Below are positions 27,769-37,212 of a stretch of DNA of 64,000 nt, one piece after another. Source of the stretch: JBCDCB01 sp039182735 (GTDB lineage: Bacteria > Planctomycetota > Phycisphaerae > Phycisphaerales > UBA1924); NCBI GenBank assembly GCA_039182735.1, contig JBCDCB010000006.1, positions 39,335 to 103,334 on the forward strand. The letters run 5' to 3'. Both the position numbers and the translations under genes were made by a program. The notes below the pieces were generated by a model that saw only the letters and a program-made list of their open reading frames with translations, was not told the DNA's origin and did no database searches. Within the stretch, counting starts at the first letter, position 1. The number at the start of each line of letters is the position of its first letter.

Positions 27769-28461
27769 CTAGAAGTTGAAGATCCCCTCGATCACCCGCG
27801 GGATCAGCCCCTTCTTCGCGCCCTCACGCACACGCCCCTCGTGCTGAACGTTCAGGTTCAGGTCGAACATCTGGTTCGATTGCACCGTGTTCGTGCCCGT
27901 CACATCCTCGGTTCGGCACACGCCGCTGAGCACGATGGTCTGCGTTTCTTCATCAGTGGTCAGCGACGTCCGCGCTTCGAGCAGAAGTGTGCCGTTGGGC
28001 TTGACTTCGAGCACGCGCGCCGTGATCCGCGTCGTCAGCGTGTCCTCGCGTCCGTACTCGCCCTCGCCCTCGAACTCGTTCGTGTAATTGAGGTTGATTC
28101 GCGGCGCCCGGTTCAGGTCGTCCTCGATCACCTGCGTTTCGAGCAGCGCCAGCAGATCGATGAACTGCTCCACCGCCCCGCTCACGTTGTAATCCTTCTC
28201 CGTCTCCAGCGTCTGCTCACGCTCGAAACTGCTCCGCTCGCTCACGATGATCGTCACCAGGTCCTGCTCCGCGAACGTCCGCGGCTCCGGCGGCTCGATC
28301 GCGTGCAAACTCACCTGCTGCAGCGGCAGCCCCTGCTCGGGCACCGCCGCCACGCCCGTGCGCGCGTCCTGCTCCGGCGCCGGCATCTCGTACAACGACT
28401 GCGCGCGCGCCTGCGCGCACACCACCAACACACCCATCGTCACGATTATCGCGTGCTTCAT
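27769..28461 (-). CDS. flgH: Flagellar L-ring protein FlgH
   Basis: 230 residues with a signal peptide (AIIVTMGVLVVCAQARAQ) and no lipobox cysteine. It forms the outer-membrane L ring. Family features: FAEQDLVTIIVSERSSFERE, DTLTTRITARVLEVKPNGTL, GVCRTEDVTGTNTVQSNQM. The ATG follows the flgA stop by one base. Lack of a lipidated Cys is a departure from E. coli FlgH but occurs elsewhere. Confidence 0.9.
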   Translation of the reverse strand: MKHAIIVTMGVLVVCAQARAQSLYEMPAPEQDARTGVAAVPEQGLPLQQVSLHAIEPPEPRTFAEQDLVTIIVSERSSFEREQTLETEKDYNVSGAVEQFIDLLALLETQVIEDDLNRAPRINLNYTNEFEGEGEYGREDTLTTRITARVLEVKPNGTLLLEARTSLTTDEETQTIVLSGVCRTEDVTGTNTVQSNQMFDLNLNVQHEGRVREGAKKGLIPRVIEGIFNF

Positions 28462-28462
28462 C

Positions 28463-29512
28463 TCAGAGCTCCCTGTCCGATTCGCCGCCGACCAGCACCA
28501 GGCCCCGTCGCTGCACCACGCCGGTGAACGCGTTGCGCGCCCCATCGCGCTGCAGCTCGACGAGGTCACCCTCGCGCGCATCGCGCTGCGCGCGCGCACG
28601 TGTGCGGACCTCGATGCCGCCAACGATCGAGATGACGTCCACCAGCTCGCCACGCTCCACGCAGATCGGTTTCTCGATCAGGTCGAGTCGCAGCAGATCG
28701 CCCGCGTCGATCCGCGTCTTGGCGACCCAGCCATCCACATCATCGATATCCCGCACGAGCGAGGCCGACCCCGGGCGCATCCATCGGCGCTCGAGGCGCA
28801 CGCTGTGCGCCCCGATCAGGTCGCTCCGCCCGATCCGCTCCGACGCGACCGCCACGTCTTCCAGGCATTCGATCATCGCGTGGATCGTGCGTTCACCGGC
28901 GAGCGACTCGCCCGAATACAACCGCACACGGAGCGACACCCGGGGCGAGCCCTGCGCCGACACCGGTTCGATCGCGACTCGGTCCGACCCGTGCGCACCA
29001 TCGAGGAACTCGTCATCCCGCACGTCAAACTCGATCTTGAGATTGGACGCGTGGCGCGATTCCCACGCCGCGATCGAGCGCACGACCTGCGCCCGCAGCG
29101 GCGTCATGGACTCGTCCTGCAGCCAATCCTGCGCCGTGCGCATCCGCTCGACATCCGTCTGCGTTGCCTGCACGATCGGGCGTGTGTTCGATCGGAACCA
29201 CACCCGGCACGTCGAGCCGCTGAGCGCGACACGCGACGCGCGCACGCCGCGCTCGATGATCGAGGCGCGCACGTCCCGGATCGTCACTTCGCGCCAGGCG
29301 CTCGATTCGCTCGCACCGCGCTCGAGCACGACGAGGTCCGCCAGCGCCATCGCGTCGTCGCCTTCGAGCGTCGCGACGTCGCCCAGCGTCACGTCCTCGC
29401 CCGGCGTCGCCACCGCCGACGCCCGCAGCACCACGCGATCGCCCAGCGCCACGCGCGCGCACAGCACCGCGAGCAGGCAGACGAGCACCAGTTGTGCGCA
29501 CCGTGCGTTCAT
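28463..29512 (-). CDS. flgA: Flagella basal body P-ring formation protein FlgA
   Basis: 349 residues with a signal peptide (LVLVCLLAVLCARVALG). FlgA is a periplasmic chaperone for P-ring assembly. The C-terminal SAF/ChapFlgA domain is visible: RIGRSDLIGAHSVRLERRWM, AKTRIDAGDLLRLDLIEKP, ERGELVDVISIVGGIEVRTR. The N-terminal half is longer than in E. coli, as in many non-proteobacterial FlgA proteins. Confidence 0.88.
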   Translation of the reverse strand: MNARCAQLVLVCLLAVLCARVALGDRVVLRASAVATPGEDVTLGDVATLEGDDAMALADLVVLERGASESSAWREVTIRDVRASIIERGVRASRVALSGSTCRVWFRSNTRPIVQATQTDVERMRTAQDWLQDESMTPLRAQVVRSIAAWESRHASNLKIEFDVRDDEFLDGAHGSDRVAIEPVSAQGSPRVSLRVRLYSGESLAGERTIHAMIECLEDVAVASERIGRSDLIGAHSVRLERRWMRPGSASLVRDIDDVDGWVAKTRIDAGDLLRLDLIEKPICVERGELVDVISIVGGIEVRTRARAQRDAREGDLVELQRDGARNAFTGVVQRRGLVLVGGESDREL

Positions 29513-29528
29513 GGATCAGCCCTCTCGA

Positions 29529-30338
29529 TCACCTGCGGAGCTGCGAGACCTGCTGCAGCACCTCGTCGGCCGTGCGGATCGACTGGGAGTTCATCTCGAA
29601 CGCGCGCTGCGTGCGGATCAGGTCGATCAGTTCGCGCGTCGGATCGACATTGGAGCCTTCGAGGAAGCCACCGAGGATGCGGCCCGCATCTCCGGTTGCC
29701 GGTTCGATGGTTGAGGGCGGGCCCGACGCCGCCGTTTCTACATAGAGGTTCTCGCCGATCTGTTTGAGCCCCGCGGGGTTCACAAAGGTCGCGAGCTCGA
29801 TCTGGCCGACCGACACCGGATCCGAGTCGCCCGGCGGCAGCGCGAACACCGTGCCGTCCTGCGCGACCTCGATACCCACGGTGTTTTGCGGCACGGTGAT
29901 GTTGGGTTCGAGGCGTCGGCCGTTCGAGTTCGCGAGCACGATCTCGCCGTCGGAGTTCAGCGCAAAGTTGCCCGCGCGGGTGTACGCGATCCCGCCCTCG
30001 CCCCGGTCGGATTCGACCACGACTTGGAAGAACCCCTTGCCGTCGATCATCATGTCAAGGGGCTGCCCCGTCTCCAGCGCGGAACCCTCGGTGAAGTTGA
30101 GCTGCGTGCCGGAGACCTTCACGCCGAGCCCGACATAGAGCCCGGTCGGGCGCTCGTCGCCGTTGGCGTTCTCGACGCCCGGCAGCGCTCGCTCCTGGTA
30201 GAGCAGATCCTCGAAGTTGACGCGAGAGCCCTTGAACCCGGCGGTGTTGACGTTCGCGAGGTTGTTCGCGATGACGTCGAGCTGCGTGTTCAGGGCGCTC
30301 AGCCCGGTGGAGCCCGCGTGGAGCGCAACGATTGCCAT
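29529..30338 (-). CDS. flgG: Flagellar distal rod protein FlgG
   Basis: 269 residues: the N-terminal STGLSALNTQLDVIANNLAN, VNTAGFKGSRVNFEDLLYQ, central PLDMMIDGKGFFQVV and YTRAGNFALNSDGEIV, and C-terminal IRTQRAFEMNSQSIRTADEV are all classical. Length fits FlgG exactly. It lies between flgF and flgA. Confidence 0.95.
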   Translation of the reverse strand: MAIVALHAGSTGLSALNTQLDVIANNLANVNTAGFKGSRVNFEDLLYQERALPGVENANGDERPTGLYVGLGVKVSGTQLNFTEGSALETGQPLDMMIDGKGFFQVVVESDRGEGGIAYTRAGNFALNSDGEIVLANSNGRRLEPNITVPQNTVGIEVAQDGTVFALPPGDSDPVSVGQIELATFVNPAGLKQIGENLYVETAASGPPSTIEPATGDAGRILGGFLEGSNVDPTRELIDLIRTQRAFEMNSQSIRTADEVLQQVSQLRR

Positions 30339-30359
30339 GATCCTCTTCTCCGATCCCCG

Positions 30360-31133
30360 TTAGCCGCTGACGGTGCCGAGCGAGATCGCCCGTCCCATGA
30401 TTTCGTCGATGAGCGAGATGGTGCGCAGGTTGCCGCGCACGGAGCCGCCCGCATTGGTCAGGCCCATGATGGTCGAGATGGGGTTGACCGAGGACCCTTC
30501 GATGGAGCCTTGGATCACGCGCGCCTCGGCGGGGACGAGCAGGTCGCGCAAACCGCCCGGCGCGTCAAAGCGGTTCCGCCCCGACTTGTGCAGCGATGCG
30601 GTGTCGGCGACGTCGCGCACGCCGAGTCGGGCGACGACCTCCTCGCCCTGCAGCACGCGCCCGTCGCTGGCGATGCGCACGTCCTGCGCCGGATCGAGCC
30701 TGATGGGTTGCAGGTCGGTCCCGAGGATCGGCGCGCCGTCGGTGGCGCTCACGAGCACGCCCTGATCGTTCATCGCCATCCGCCCGTCGCGCGTCAATCG
30801 CAGCGCGTCGGGGCCCTGACCCTCCCGCACCACGAGGAACCCGCTGCCTTCGAGCGCGATGTCCAGCGGCGAGCCGGTCTGCTCGAGCGGTCCCTGCGTG
30901 TGCGCGGTCCGCGTCGGCAGCGGCATCACGCCCGCGCCCAGCCGCTCGATCAACGCGTTCGAGTCCTCAAAGGGCAGGTTGTCTTCCACGCGCACGACCT
31001 CGCGCTGGCGGATCGCGATGGAATCCGGGCTGAACGCGGTGGTGTTGACATTGGCGAGGTTGCCCGCGAGCAGGTCCTGCCTGGCGGTCTGCGCCGAGGC
31101 CGCCGAGGCCGCGATGTAGAGCCCGTAGTTCAC
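30360..31133 (-). CDS. flgF: Flagellar rod protein FlgF
   Basis: 257 residues of the hook/rod family: [37 protein letters not shown], central PLDIALEGSGFLVV and LTRDGRMAMNDQGVLV. The C-terminus is shorter and less conserved than in FlgG. Position directly before flgG and the poorer fit to FlgG support FlgF. ATG at 31133 overlaps the stop of the small upstream gene as ATGA. Confidence 0.88.
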   Translation of the reverse strand: MNYGLYIAASAASAQTARQDLLAGNLANVNTTAFSPDSIAIRQREVVRVEDNLPFEDSNALIERLGAGVMPLPTRTAHTQGPLEQTGSPLDIALEGSGFLVVREGQGPDALRLTRDGRMAMNDQGVLVSATDGAPILGTDLQPIRLDPAQDVRIASDGRVLQGEEVVARLGVRDVADTASLHKSGRNRFDAPGGLRDLLVPAEARVIQGSIEGSSVNPISTIMGLTNAGGSVRGNLRTISLIDEIMGRAISLGTVSG

Positions 31134-31336
31134 GAGGGTTCGAGCTCCGACCGGAGCGCGATGAGTCGAGAGGCCTGCGACTGGTGGATCGCCGCCGCTG
31201 CCCGGGCGGCACCGAGGATCCGCGACCCGATGCGCACGCTGCGCTCATCTCGATCGAGGTCGAGCACGGGGATGCCGGCGATCTCGCCGGGCGGGCACAT
31301 GGTCGGGGCTGTGGACGCGGTCGTGGGCTCTCGCAT
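31130..31336 (-). CDS. Small hypothetical protein heading the flagellar region
   Basis: 68 residues: a Pro/Thr-rich start, then [20 protein letters not shown] and a helix [20 protein letters not shown]. It has no signal peptide. Its stop overlaps flgF as ATGA, which supports real translation. The ATG at 31336 is 12 nt after a sigma54-like element. Function unknown; location suggests a flagellar link. Confidence 0.55.
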   Translation of the reverse strand: MREPTTASTAPTMCPPGEIAGIPVLDLDRDERSVRIGSRILGAARAAAAIHQSQASRLIALRSELEPS

Positions 31337-31348
31337 GCGATGAGAACC

Positions 31349-31364
31349 ACAATCCGCGTGCCAA
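31349..31364 (-). promoter_or_regulatory. Sigma54-like promoter upstream of the flgF region
   Basis: On the minus strand TTGGCAC (31364-31358), 5 bp, TTGT (31352-31349). The -24 part matches consensus and spacing is exact, but the -12 part has T in place of the invariant C of TTGC, so activity is uncertain. Confidence 0.4.
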
Positions 31365-31416
31365 CCGCGCGGCGCACCCCCGAGATTGTGGCCGATCGCC
31401 CGCGCCGACCGATCGA

Positions 31417-32352
31417 GTGGCGGTGAGCGGGCAGTCACTCGATCAATCTGTGCAGGCGTTCCTCGCGTACGTGCGCATCGAGTGCGGGCTGAGCAAGAAC
31501 ACGCAACTCGCCTACGCGCGGGATCTGCGCGACATGCTCGCGACGCTGCACGAGCAAGGTGCGCAAGGTGTCGCAGACGTTTCGCCGCAGCGTCTTGTCG
31601 CGCACGTGCAGTCTTTGCGCTCGGGCCGCGAGCTCTCGGCGACGAGCGTCGCGCGCCACCTCGCGACGATCCGCATGTTCTTTCGCTGGCTCGTCACCAA
31701 CGGGAAGATCGAGGAAAACCCCGCCGACTGGCTCGAACGCCCGTCCACATGGATGCGCCTGCCCGGCGTGATCAGCGAGCGCCAAATGCGGACGCTGCTC
31801 GAAGCGCCGCAGCCCCCCGACCCGCCCAACGCGCCGGGTCATGCGCTGTACTTGCGCGATCGCGCCATGCTCGAAACCATGTACGCGTGCGGGCTCCGCG
31901 CCAGCGAAGTCGCCTCGCTCGCGCTCGACGACTTCCTGCCGACGCTCGGCGTCGTCCGCGTCACCGGGAAGGGCGACAAGCAGCGACTCGTGCCCTTCAA
32001 CCCGGAAGCCGAGCGCCGGATCGAGACCTGGCTGCGCGACGGGCGCCCCGCGATCGCGCGCGAGGACGGTCGCGACAAGCAGCGACTGTTCATATCGAGA
32101 ACGGGGCGCCCGCTCGAACGCGTCGCGGTCTGGACCATCGTGAAGCGCCACGCCTCGAGCGTGGGTCTGCCGGCGGTCTACCCGCACCTCTTCCGCCACT
32201 CTTTCGCGACCCATCTGCTCTCGGGGGGTGCCGACCTCCGCATCGTGCAGGAGCTGCTCGGGCACGCGAACGTCACGACGACGCAGGTCTACACGCGCGT
32301 GGACCAGCCCAGGCTCAAGAAAATCCACGCGCAGTTCCACCCACGCGCGTGA
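31417..32352 (+). CDS. xerD: Tyrosine recombinase XerC/XerD
   Basis: 311 residues. Chromosome-dimer resolution recombinase. The N-terminal SAM-like domain ([20 protein letters not shown]) precedes the catalytic domain with R161 (CGLRASE), K185 (GKGDKQR), H257 and R260 (HLFRH), H283 (LLGHANV) and Y292 (TQVYTRVD). All six catalytic positions are intact. GTG at 31417 or at 31423 are the possible starts. XerC versus XerD cannot be settled from this sequence. No integrase-type mobile context is visible. Confidence 0.92.
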   Translation: MAVSGQSLDQSVQAFLAYVRIECGLSKNTQLAYARDLRDMLATLHEQGAQGVADVSPQRLVAHVQSLRSGRELSATSVARHLATIRMFFRWLVTNGKIEENPADWLERPSTWMRLPGVISERQMRTLLEAPQPPDPPNAPGHALYLRDRAMLETMYACGLRASEVASLALDDFLPTLGVVRVTGKGDKQRLVPFNPEAERRIETWLRDGRPAIAREDGRDKQRLFISRTGRPLERVAVWTIVKRHASSVGLPAVYPHLFRHSFATHLLSGGADLRIVQELLGHANVTTTQVYTRVDQPRLKKIHAQFHPRA

Positions 32353-32360
32353 GCCGGCGG

Positions 32361-33266
32361 TCAGATCGGGCGTGCCCCGTCGCCGCTGGGTCGGCGTTTG
32401 TTCTTCACCTGGCGATCGGCGGGCGCGGGACGCTGCGACTCCGCGCCGGCCGCCAGCTTGGGCGCCGGCTCCGGTTCCCCGATCGCGTGGTTCAACGCGC
32501 CGACGGCCCGGGGCGACGCGAGCTCGCCCAACTTCCGCGCCCGGATCTCGCGTTCGAGCTTCTCGTCGAGCTGACTCACGTTCGTCGCGATGATGCCCGC
32601 GTCCACCGCCATCCAGAAGCGCAGCGCCAGCGCCGACGTCGCGATCACCAGCGCCATCGGCAGCAGCAGGAACCATCCGAAGTACGTCAGCCCCGACATC
32701 GCGCGATCGCTGCCCGCGCGCACAAGCAGCGCCTGATCGAGCAGCTGCGGGTACGGCACGAAGACGCCGCTCGCGGGAAAGACCGGCAGCAACCCCGCGT
32801 TCGGTGCGCACAGCGCGAGAATCACGAGCGACCATGTAGACGCGGCGACCGCGCCGTGCACGCCCGGGAGCCTCGCGCCACCGGCGACCACGACGCCCTG
32901 CCACGCCAGCGCCACCAGCACAAACGCCGAGAGCAAGCCCGCCGTCTGCGCAAGTTTCGAGACACGCGGCAAGATCACCGACGCCTCGGAAGGGACCGTG
33001 TTCGCATCGATCGGCTCGACCGGATCGTTGTCTTGGCGCGGCGCGGACGGCGCCGGTTCGCCTCGGTTCGTCGAGTCCACCACCACGGGCGCGTCGCGGG
33101 AGGCGGCGGGCTCGAGCGTCGTGACGTGTGTGTCCGTGAAGTGCGTCGTCGCCCACACCAGCACCTGCGCAAGCAGGCAGACCACCAGCACCGCCGCGGC
33201 AACAGCGATGCCGCCGCGCTGGTGCTGCAGCGCCACAGAAACGTGGGGCGCGGGGACCGGCTTCAC
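32361..33266 (-). CDS. Polytopic membrane protein, function unknown
   Basis: 301 residues. One helix near the N-terminus (IAVAAAVLVVCLLAQVLVWA), a 70-residue Pro/Asp/Ser-rich extracytoplasmic loop, then helices LLSAFVLVALAWQGVVVAGG, STWSLVILALCAPNAGLL and FGWFLLLPMALVIATSALAL, and a basic cytoplasmic tail (KNKRRPSGDGARPI). GTG at 33266 is chosen because GGAGG lies 9 nt upstream; longer readings run under the divergent kinase region. No recognised family. Confidence 0.72.
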   Translation of the reverse strand: MKPVPAPHVSVALQHQRGGIAVAAAVLVVCLLAQVLVWATTHFTDTHVTTLEPAASRDAPVVVDSTNRGEPAPSAPRQDNDPVEPIDANTVPSEASVILPRVSKLAQTAGLLSAFVLVALAWQGVVVAGGARLPGVHGAVAASTWSLVILALCAPNAGLLPVFPASGVFVPYPQLLDQALLVRAGSDRAMSGLTYFGWFLLLPMALVIATSALALRFWMAVDAGIIATNVSQLDEKLEREIRARKLGELASPRAVGALNHAIGEPEPAPKLAAGAESQRPAPADRQVKNKRRPSGDGARPI

Positions 33267-33406
33267 GCGAACAACCTCCGGGCACAGGACTTGCGCGGGC
33301 CATCCCCACGCGGGACTCGTATCGGTCCGATGCGATCGGACCTCAAACGATGCTCGGTCCGCAGGCGCAGCAAATTCTGAGACGCAGTCAACCGATACCC
33401 CTTGAG

Positions 33407-35683
33407 ATGACTCACTCGCCGAGCGGCACCCGAACACGGGCCCCCTCCGCGCGGTCGCGCCGCGACGCCCGCCGAGCGGATCGGTTGCGCGAACGCGTGC
33501 TGCTCGCCCTCGCGGTCTGCCTGGCGTGCCTCGCGGGGACCACGCTCGCGACGCTGGAGGCGATCGACGCCGCGGAGCTCAAACACCGCCTCGCGTTCGA
33601 CCGCGCCGCCGAGAACGTCAATCACAAGGTCGAACTGGCGCTCCAACGCAAGTCGGACCTGGTCCGCTCGATCTCCGGGTTCGTGAGCGCCAGCGAGAGC
33701 ATCACCGATGACGAGTGGTCCCTGTTCACATTCCAGATCCGCCTGCGGCAGACCTTCTCGAACGTCGATGCCCTGCTGTACATCGAGCCGGGCGGCGATA
33801 TCCACGCGATCTCGAACGAGCCGGACTCCGACCCCCGCTGGAGCGGGACGGTCCGGTTCCGAGTCCCCCAGTTCGACACGCTCCTCCCCACACGCACCGA
33901 TCTGGCACAGCACCCGACGTACCGGGACGCGCTGGTGCGCAGCGTCGTCGAGCGCAAAGCCATCACCGTGACGCACGCGGAAGACGAACAACTCGTGGAG
34001 GGTGAGGTCGTCATCGTGACGCCCGTGGACCTGCCGCTCGCGAGCACCGGGGACGATCTCGGCGGTTCCACCGCGCACGACGGGTGGTGCGCGATCCTCG
34101 TGCGCCTCGACCGGCTGACCGCCTTCGCCGTCGATGGACAGCCAGAGGGGATCCACGCGAACGTGAGCATCAACGGGCTCGGCATCGGCGCCCCGAGCAT
34201 CGGTCAGGTGATGTGCCCACCGGGGGCCTGTCCGGAGGGCGGGCACGAGCACGCCCGTGTCACCGCCGTCGAGAGCCACGAATACCGCGTGCTCAACATG
34301 CCGGTGCGCGTAGACACCTGGAGCGACGGGGCGTCGTTCCGTCCCGACTACGCGCTCGCGACGTTCATCGCCGCCGCGGGGTCGCTGGCGTCGGTGCTGA
34401 TCGCGCTGCTGGGGTTCACGCTGCTGGACGTCCGCGCCGCGGCCGAGCGCATCGCGGCGCAGATGACGCAACAGCTCACGCACGCGATGAACGACGCGGA
34501 GCTCGCAAGCCGCTCGAAGAGCATGTTCCTCGCGAACATGAGCCACGAGATCCGCACGCCGATGACCGCGATCCACGGGTTCACCGAGGTGCTGCTCGAC
34601 CCGGATTCGGACGAGTCGGTCAAACACAACGCCGCGCTCACCATCCAGCGCAGCGGCTCGCACCTGCTGACTCTGGTCAACGATATCCTCGATCTCTCCA
34701 AGATCGAAGCGGGCCAGATCCACCTCGAAGTGCAGAACGAACGCCTCGATCATCTCCTGCTCGATCTGCGCGACATGTTCCTGCCCAAGGCGCACGAGAA
34801 GGGGATCGACCTGCGCGTGCGCTTCCGGACGCCCGTGCCAAGCTCGATCGAGACCGACGGCGTCCGCCTCAGACAGGCCCTCGTCAACCTGCTCAACAAC
34901 GCCATCAAGTTCACACCCCGCGGCGAGGTCAAGCTCGTGGTCTGGTACGACGCCACGCGCCGGCGGCTCGCGTTCGACGTTGTCGATACCGGCATCGGCA
35001 TCCCCCCCGATCGACTCGATTCGCTCTTCGAGCCCTTCGTCCAGGCCGACGACTCCACCACCCGGCGCTTCGGCGGCACCGGGCTCGGGCTCTCCATCAC
35101 GCACCAGATCGCCCGCCTGCTCAACGGGGACGTCATGGTCGAGAGCGAGCCCGGCAGGGGCAGCACCTTCACGCTCGCTGTCGAAGCGCCGCCCAACCCC
35201 GGCGCGCCGTTCGTCTCCGGGCTCGGATTTCTCGCGCGCGCATCCGAATCGAAGACCGTCGAGGTCGAACCCGTCATCGGCGGACGCGTCCTCCTCGTCG
35301 AAGACGGGCCCGACAACCAGCGCCTCATCACACACTTCCTCACGAAGAGCGGCACCGACGTCACCCTCGCGCACAACGGGCAGGAGGGTGTCGATCTGTT
35401 CATCGAAGCGCGCGAACGCGGCGAACCCTTCGACGTCGTCCTCATGGATATGCAGATGCCCGTCAAGGACGGCTACGCCGCCACCAGCGAGCTCCGCGCG
35501 CACGGGTTCCAGACCCCCATCATCGCGCTCACGGCGCACGCGATGTCCTCGGATCGGCAAAAGTGTCTCGACGCCGGCTGCTCCGACTACCTCACCAAGC
35601 CCATCAACCGGAAACTGTTGATCGAACGGGTCGCGCTGGGCATCGAGAAGTCGCGCGTGCTGCGTTCGGCCCACGCCGCGTGA
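33407..35683 (+). CDS. Hybrid sensor histidine kinase with CHASE-like input and receiver
   Basis: 758 residues. TM1 (LLALAVCLACLAGTTLATLE), a periplasmic CHASE-like domain (about 60-290, SISGFVSASESITDDEWSLF ... TPVDLPLAS), TM2 (LATFIAAAGSLASVLIALLG), HisKA with phospho-acceptor H380 (FLANMSHEIRTPM), HATPase (NAIKFTPRG, DTGIGIPPDRLDSLFEPF, GGTGLGLSI), then a receiver with D681 (VVLMDMQMPVKDGY). Probably a phosphorelay kinase; the downstream phosphotransfer partner is not nearby. ATG at 33407 is favoured because GATACC ends 7 nt upstream. Confidence 0.92.
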   Translation: MTHSPSGTRTRAPSARSRRDARRADRLRERVLLALAVCLACLAGTTLATLEAIDAAELKHRLAFDRAAENVNHKVELALQRKSDLVRSISGFVSASESITDDEWSLFTFQIRLRQTFSNVDALLYIEPGGDIHAISNEPDSDPRWSGTVRFRVPQFDTLLPTRTDLAQHPTYRDALVRSVVERKAITVTHAEDEQLVEGEVVIVTPVDLPLASTGDDLGGSTAHDGWCAILVRLDRLTAFAVDGQPEGIHANVSINGLGIGAPSIGQVMCPPGACPEGGHEHARVTAVESHEYRVLNMPVRVDTWSDGASFRPDYALATFIAAAGSLASVLIALLGFTLLDVRAAAERIAAQMTQQLTHAMNDAELASRSKSMFLANMSHEIRTPMTAIHGFTEVLLDPDSDESVKHNAALTIQRSGSHLLTLVNDILDLSKIEAGQIHLEVQNERLDHLLLDLRDMFLPKAHEKGIDLRVRFRTPVPSSIETDGVRLRQALVNLLNNAIKFTPRGEVKLVVWYDATRRRLAFDVVDTGIGIPPDRLDSLFEPFVQADDSTTRRFGGTGLGLSITHQIARLLNGDVMVESEPGRGSTFTLAVEAPPNPGAPFVSGLGFLARASESKTVEVEPVIGGRVLLVEDGPDNQRLITHFLTKSGTDVTLAHNGQEGVDLFIEARERGEPFDVVLMDMQMPVKDGYAATSELRAHGFQTPIIALTAHAMSSDRQKCLDAGCSDYLTKPINRKLLIERVALGIEKSRVLRSAHAA

Positions 35684-35707
35684 TCGGACGCACGGCCCCT
35701 CGTCAGC

Positions 35708-35725
35708 TTTCAGAAACTTCTGAAA
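35708..35725. promoter_or_regulatory. 18-bp palindromic operator before mqnC
   Basis: TTTCAGAA-AC-TTCTGAAA: two perfect 8-bp arms around AC. It lies 30 bp upstream of the mqnC -10 hexamer in the -35 to -50 region, where a dimeric activator or repressor would bind. It lacks a T tract and is short, so it is less likely to be a terminator for the kinase gene. Confidence 0.55.
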
Positions 35726-35754
35726 ATATTGCGTCCGAGCCCTCTCACGGGCGA

Positions 35755-35760
35755 TATCAT
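35755..35760 (+). promoter_or_regulatory. -10 element of mqnC
   Basis: TATCAT ends 6 nt before the ATG at 35767, so a leaderless transcript is predicted. The closest -35-like match (TTGCGT) is 20 bp upstream, too far for a standard promoter. Confidence 0.45.
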
Positions 35761-35766
35761 AGGCGT

Positions 35767-37194
35767 ATGGCTGAGCTCCGCATGATCCCGAACGCCGACG
35801 CCCTCGATCGCGGCTTCCTCGCCGATGTCGCCGACGGTGCCGTCCGCGTGACGCCAGAGCAGGCGCTCGACCTGTACCGACGGGCACCGCTGACGACGCT
35901 CGGACGCTTCGCCGACCGTCGCGCACGCGCGGTCCACGGCGACACCTTCCGCACCTACGTCATCGATCGCAACATCAACTACACCAACGTCTGCACCGCC
36001 AAGTGCACCTTCTGCGCCTTCCGTCGCGATGGCGACGAGCACGACGCCTACACGCTCGAGCCGGCGCAGATCCACGAGAAGATCGCCGAGCTCAGCGTCA
36101 TCGGCGGCACGCAGATCCTCATGCAGGGCGGGATGAACCCCGAGCTCCCGCTCGAGTGGTACCTCGACCTGCTCGCCGGCATCAAAGCGACATTCCCGCA
36201 CATCCACGTGCATGCGTTCAGCCCGCCCGAGTTCATCGAGTTCGTCAACTTCTTCGACCCGCCGGGCGACTCGCTGCGCGAACAGATCAAGTGGGTAATG
36301 GTCCGCCTACGCGAAGCCGGGCTCGACTCGCTCCCCGGCGGCGGCGGCGAGATCTTCTCGCACCCCGTCCGCCGCAAGATCGGGCTCGGCAAGTGCACGG
36401 CGGACGCCTGGCTCGACTGCATGAGCGTCGCGCACGAACTCGGCATGTTCACCAGCGCCACGATGATGTTCGGGCACATCGAGGGCGCCGCCGACCGCAT
36501 CCATCACCTGGCGCTCGTCCGCGAACGCCAGGACGACGCGCTCGCACGCTTCGGCGCGGGCGTCGATCTCAACGGCTCACGCATTGGCGGCGGGCATTAC
36601 AAGGCCTTTATCTCCTGGCCATTCCAGCGCGAGAACACGCCGCTCGGTCGCCTCAAGGAATGGGGCCAAGGCAGGAGCGATCTCGAGCCCGGCAACGAGA
36701 CGTTCCCGGGCGACGTCGTCGCCAACCTCACCGGCGACGGCGACCCGAAAGCACACCGCGAGTTCGGACGCAGGCTCAAGATGAGCGGCGCGACCGACTA
36801 CCTGCGCACGCAGGCCATCAGCCGACTCTTCCTCGACAACATCTACTCCATCGGCGCCTCGTGGGTCACCATGGGCCCGCACATCGGGCAGGTCGCGCTG
36901 CACTACGGCGCCAACGACATGGGCTCGGTGATGATGGAAGAGAACGTGGTGTCGTCCGCCGGCACGACATACTGCCTCGACGAGCCCGTCATCTGCAGGC
37001 TCATCCGCGAGGCAGGCTTCACGCCTGCGCAGCGCGACAACGTGTACGACATCCTCAAAGTGCACGACACGGCGCAGTCGCCGGACCTGCTCGTGAACGA
37101 TTGGTCACAGCACCGCGCGACGCGCCTGCGCGCGCAACTCGCGGAAGAAGCTCCGAGTGCCACCGCGCAGGTGACCGTCGGCGCCACGGACTGA
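35767..37194 (+). CDS. mqnC: Cyclic dehypoxanthinyl futalosine synthase (MqnC)
   Basis: 475-residue radical SAM enzyme of the futalosine route to menaquinone. The cluster-binding cysteines are C76, C80 and C83 in the NINYTNVCTAKCTFCAF context. MQGGMNPELPLEWYLDLL, HVHAFSPPEF, PGGGGEIF and SWVTMGPHIGQVALHYGAND follow, with GSVMMEENVVSSAG. NINYTN fits MqnC better than MqnE (HINPTN) or CofH (NINFTN). It is about 100 residues longer than many MqnC proteins, with an extended C-terminus. No other mqn gene is in the window. Confidence 0.88.
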   Translation: MAELRMIPNADALDRGFLADVADGAVRVTPEQALDLYRRAPLTTLGRFADRRARAVHGDTFRTYVIDRNINYTNVCTAKCTFCAFRRDGDEHDAYTLEPAQIHEKIAELSVIGGTQILMQGGMNPELPLEWYLDLLAGIKATFPHIHVHAFSPPEFIEFVNFFDPPGDSLREQIKWVMVRLREAGLDSLPGGGGEIFSHPVRRKIGLGKCTADAWLDCMSVAHELGMFTSATMMFGHIEGAADRIHHLALVRERQDDALARFGAGVDLNGSRIGGGHYKAFISWPFQRENTPLGRLKEWGQGRSDLEPGNETFPGDVVANLTGDGDPKAHREFGRRLKMSGATDYLRTQAISRLFLDNIYSIGASWVTMGPHIGQVALHYGANDMGSVMMEENVVSSAGTTYCLDEPVICRLIREAGFTPAQRDNVYDILKVHDTAQSPDLLVNDWSQHRATRLRAQLAEEAPSATAQVTVGATD

Positions 37195-37212
37195 TCACAC
37201 CGCCTTGAGCGC

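Noticed and set aside
33263..35926. 887-codon minus-strand frame opposite the hybrid kinase
   Set aside because: Low-complexity Arg/Asp/Glu composition with no motifs; the plus strand encodes a complete hybrid histidine kinase with all catalytic boxes.
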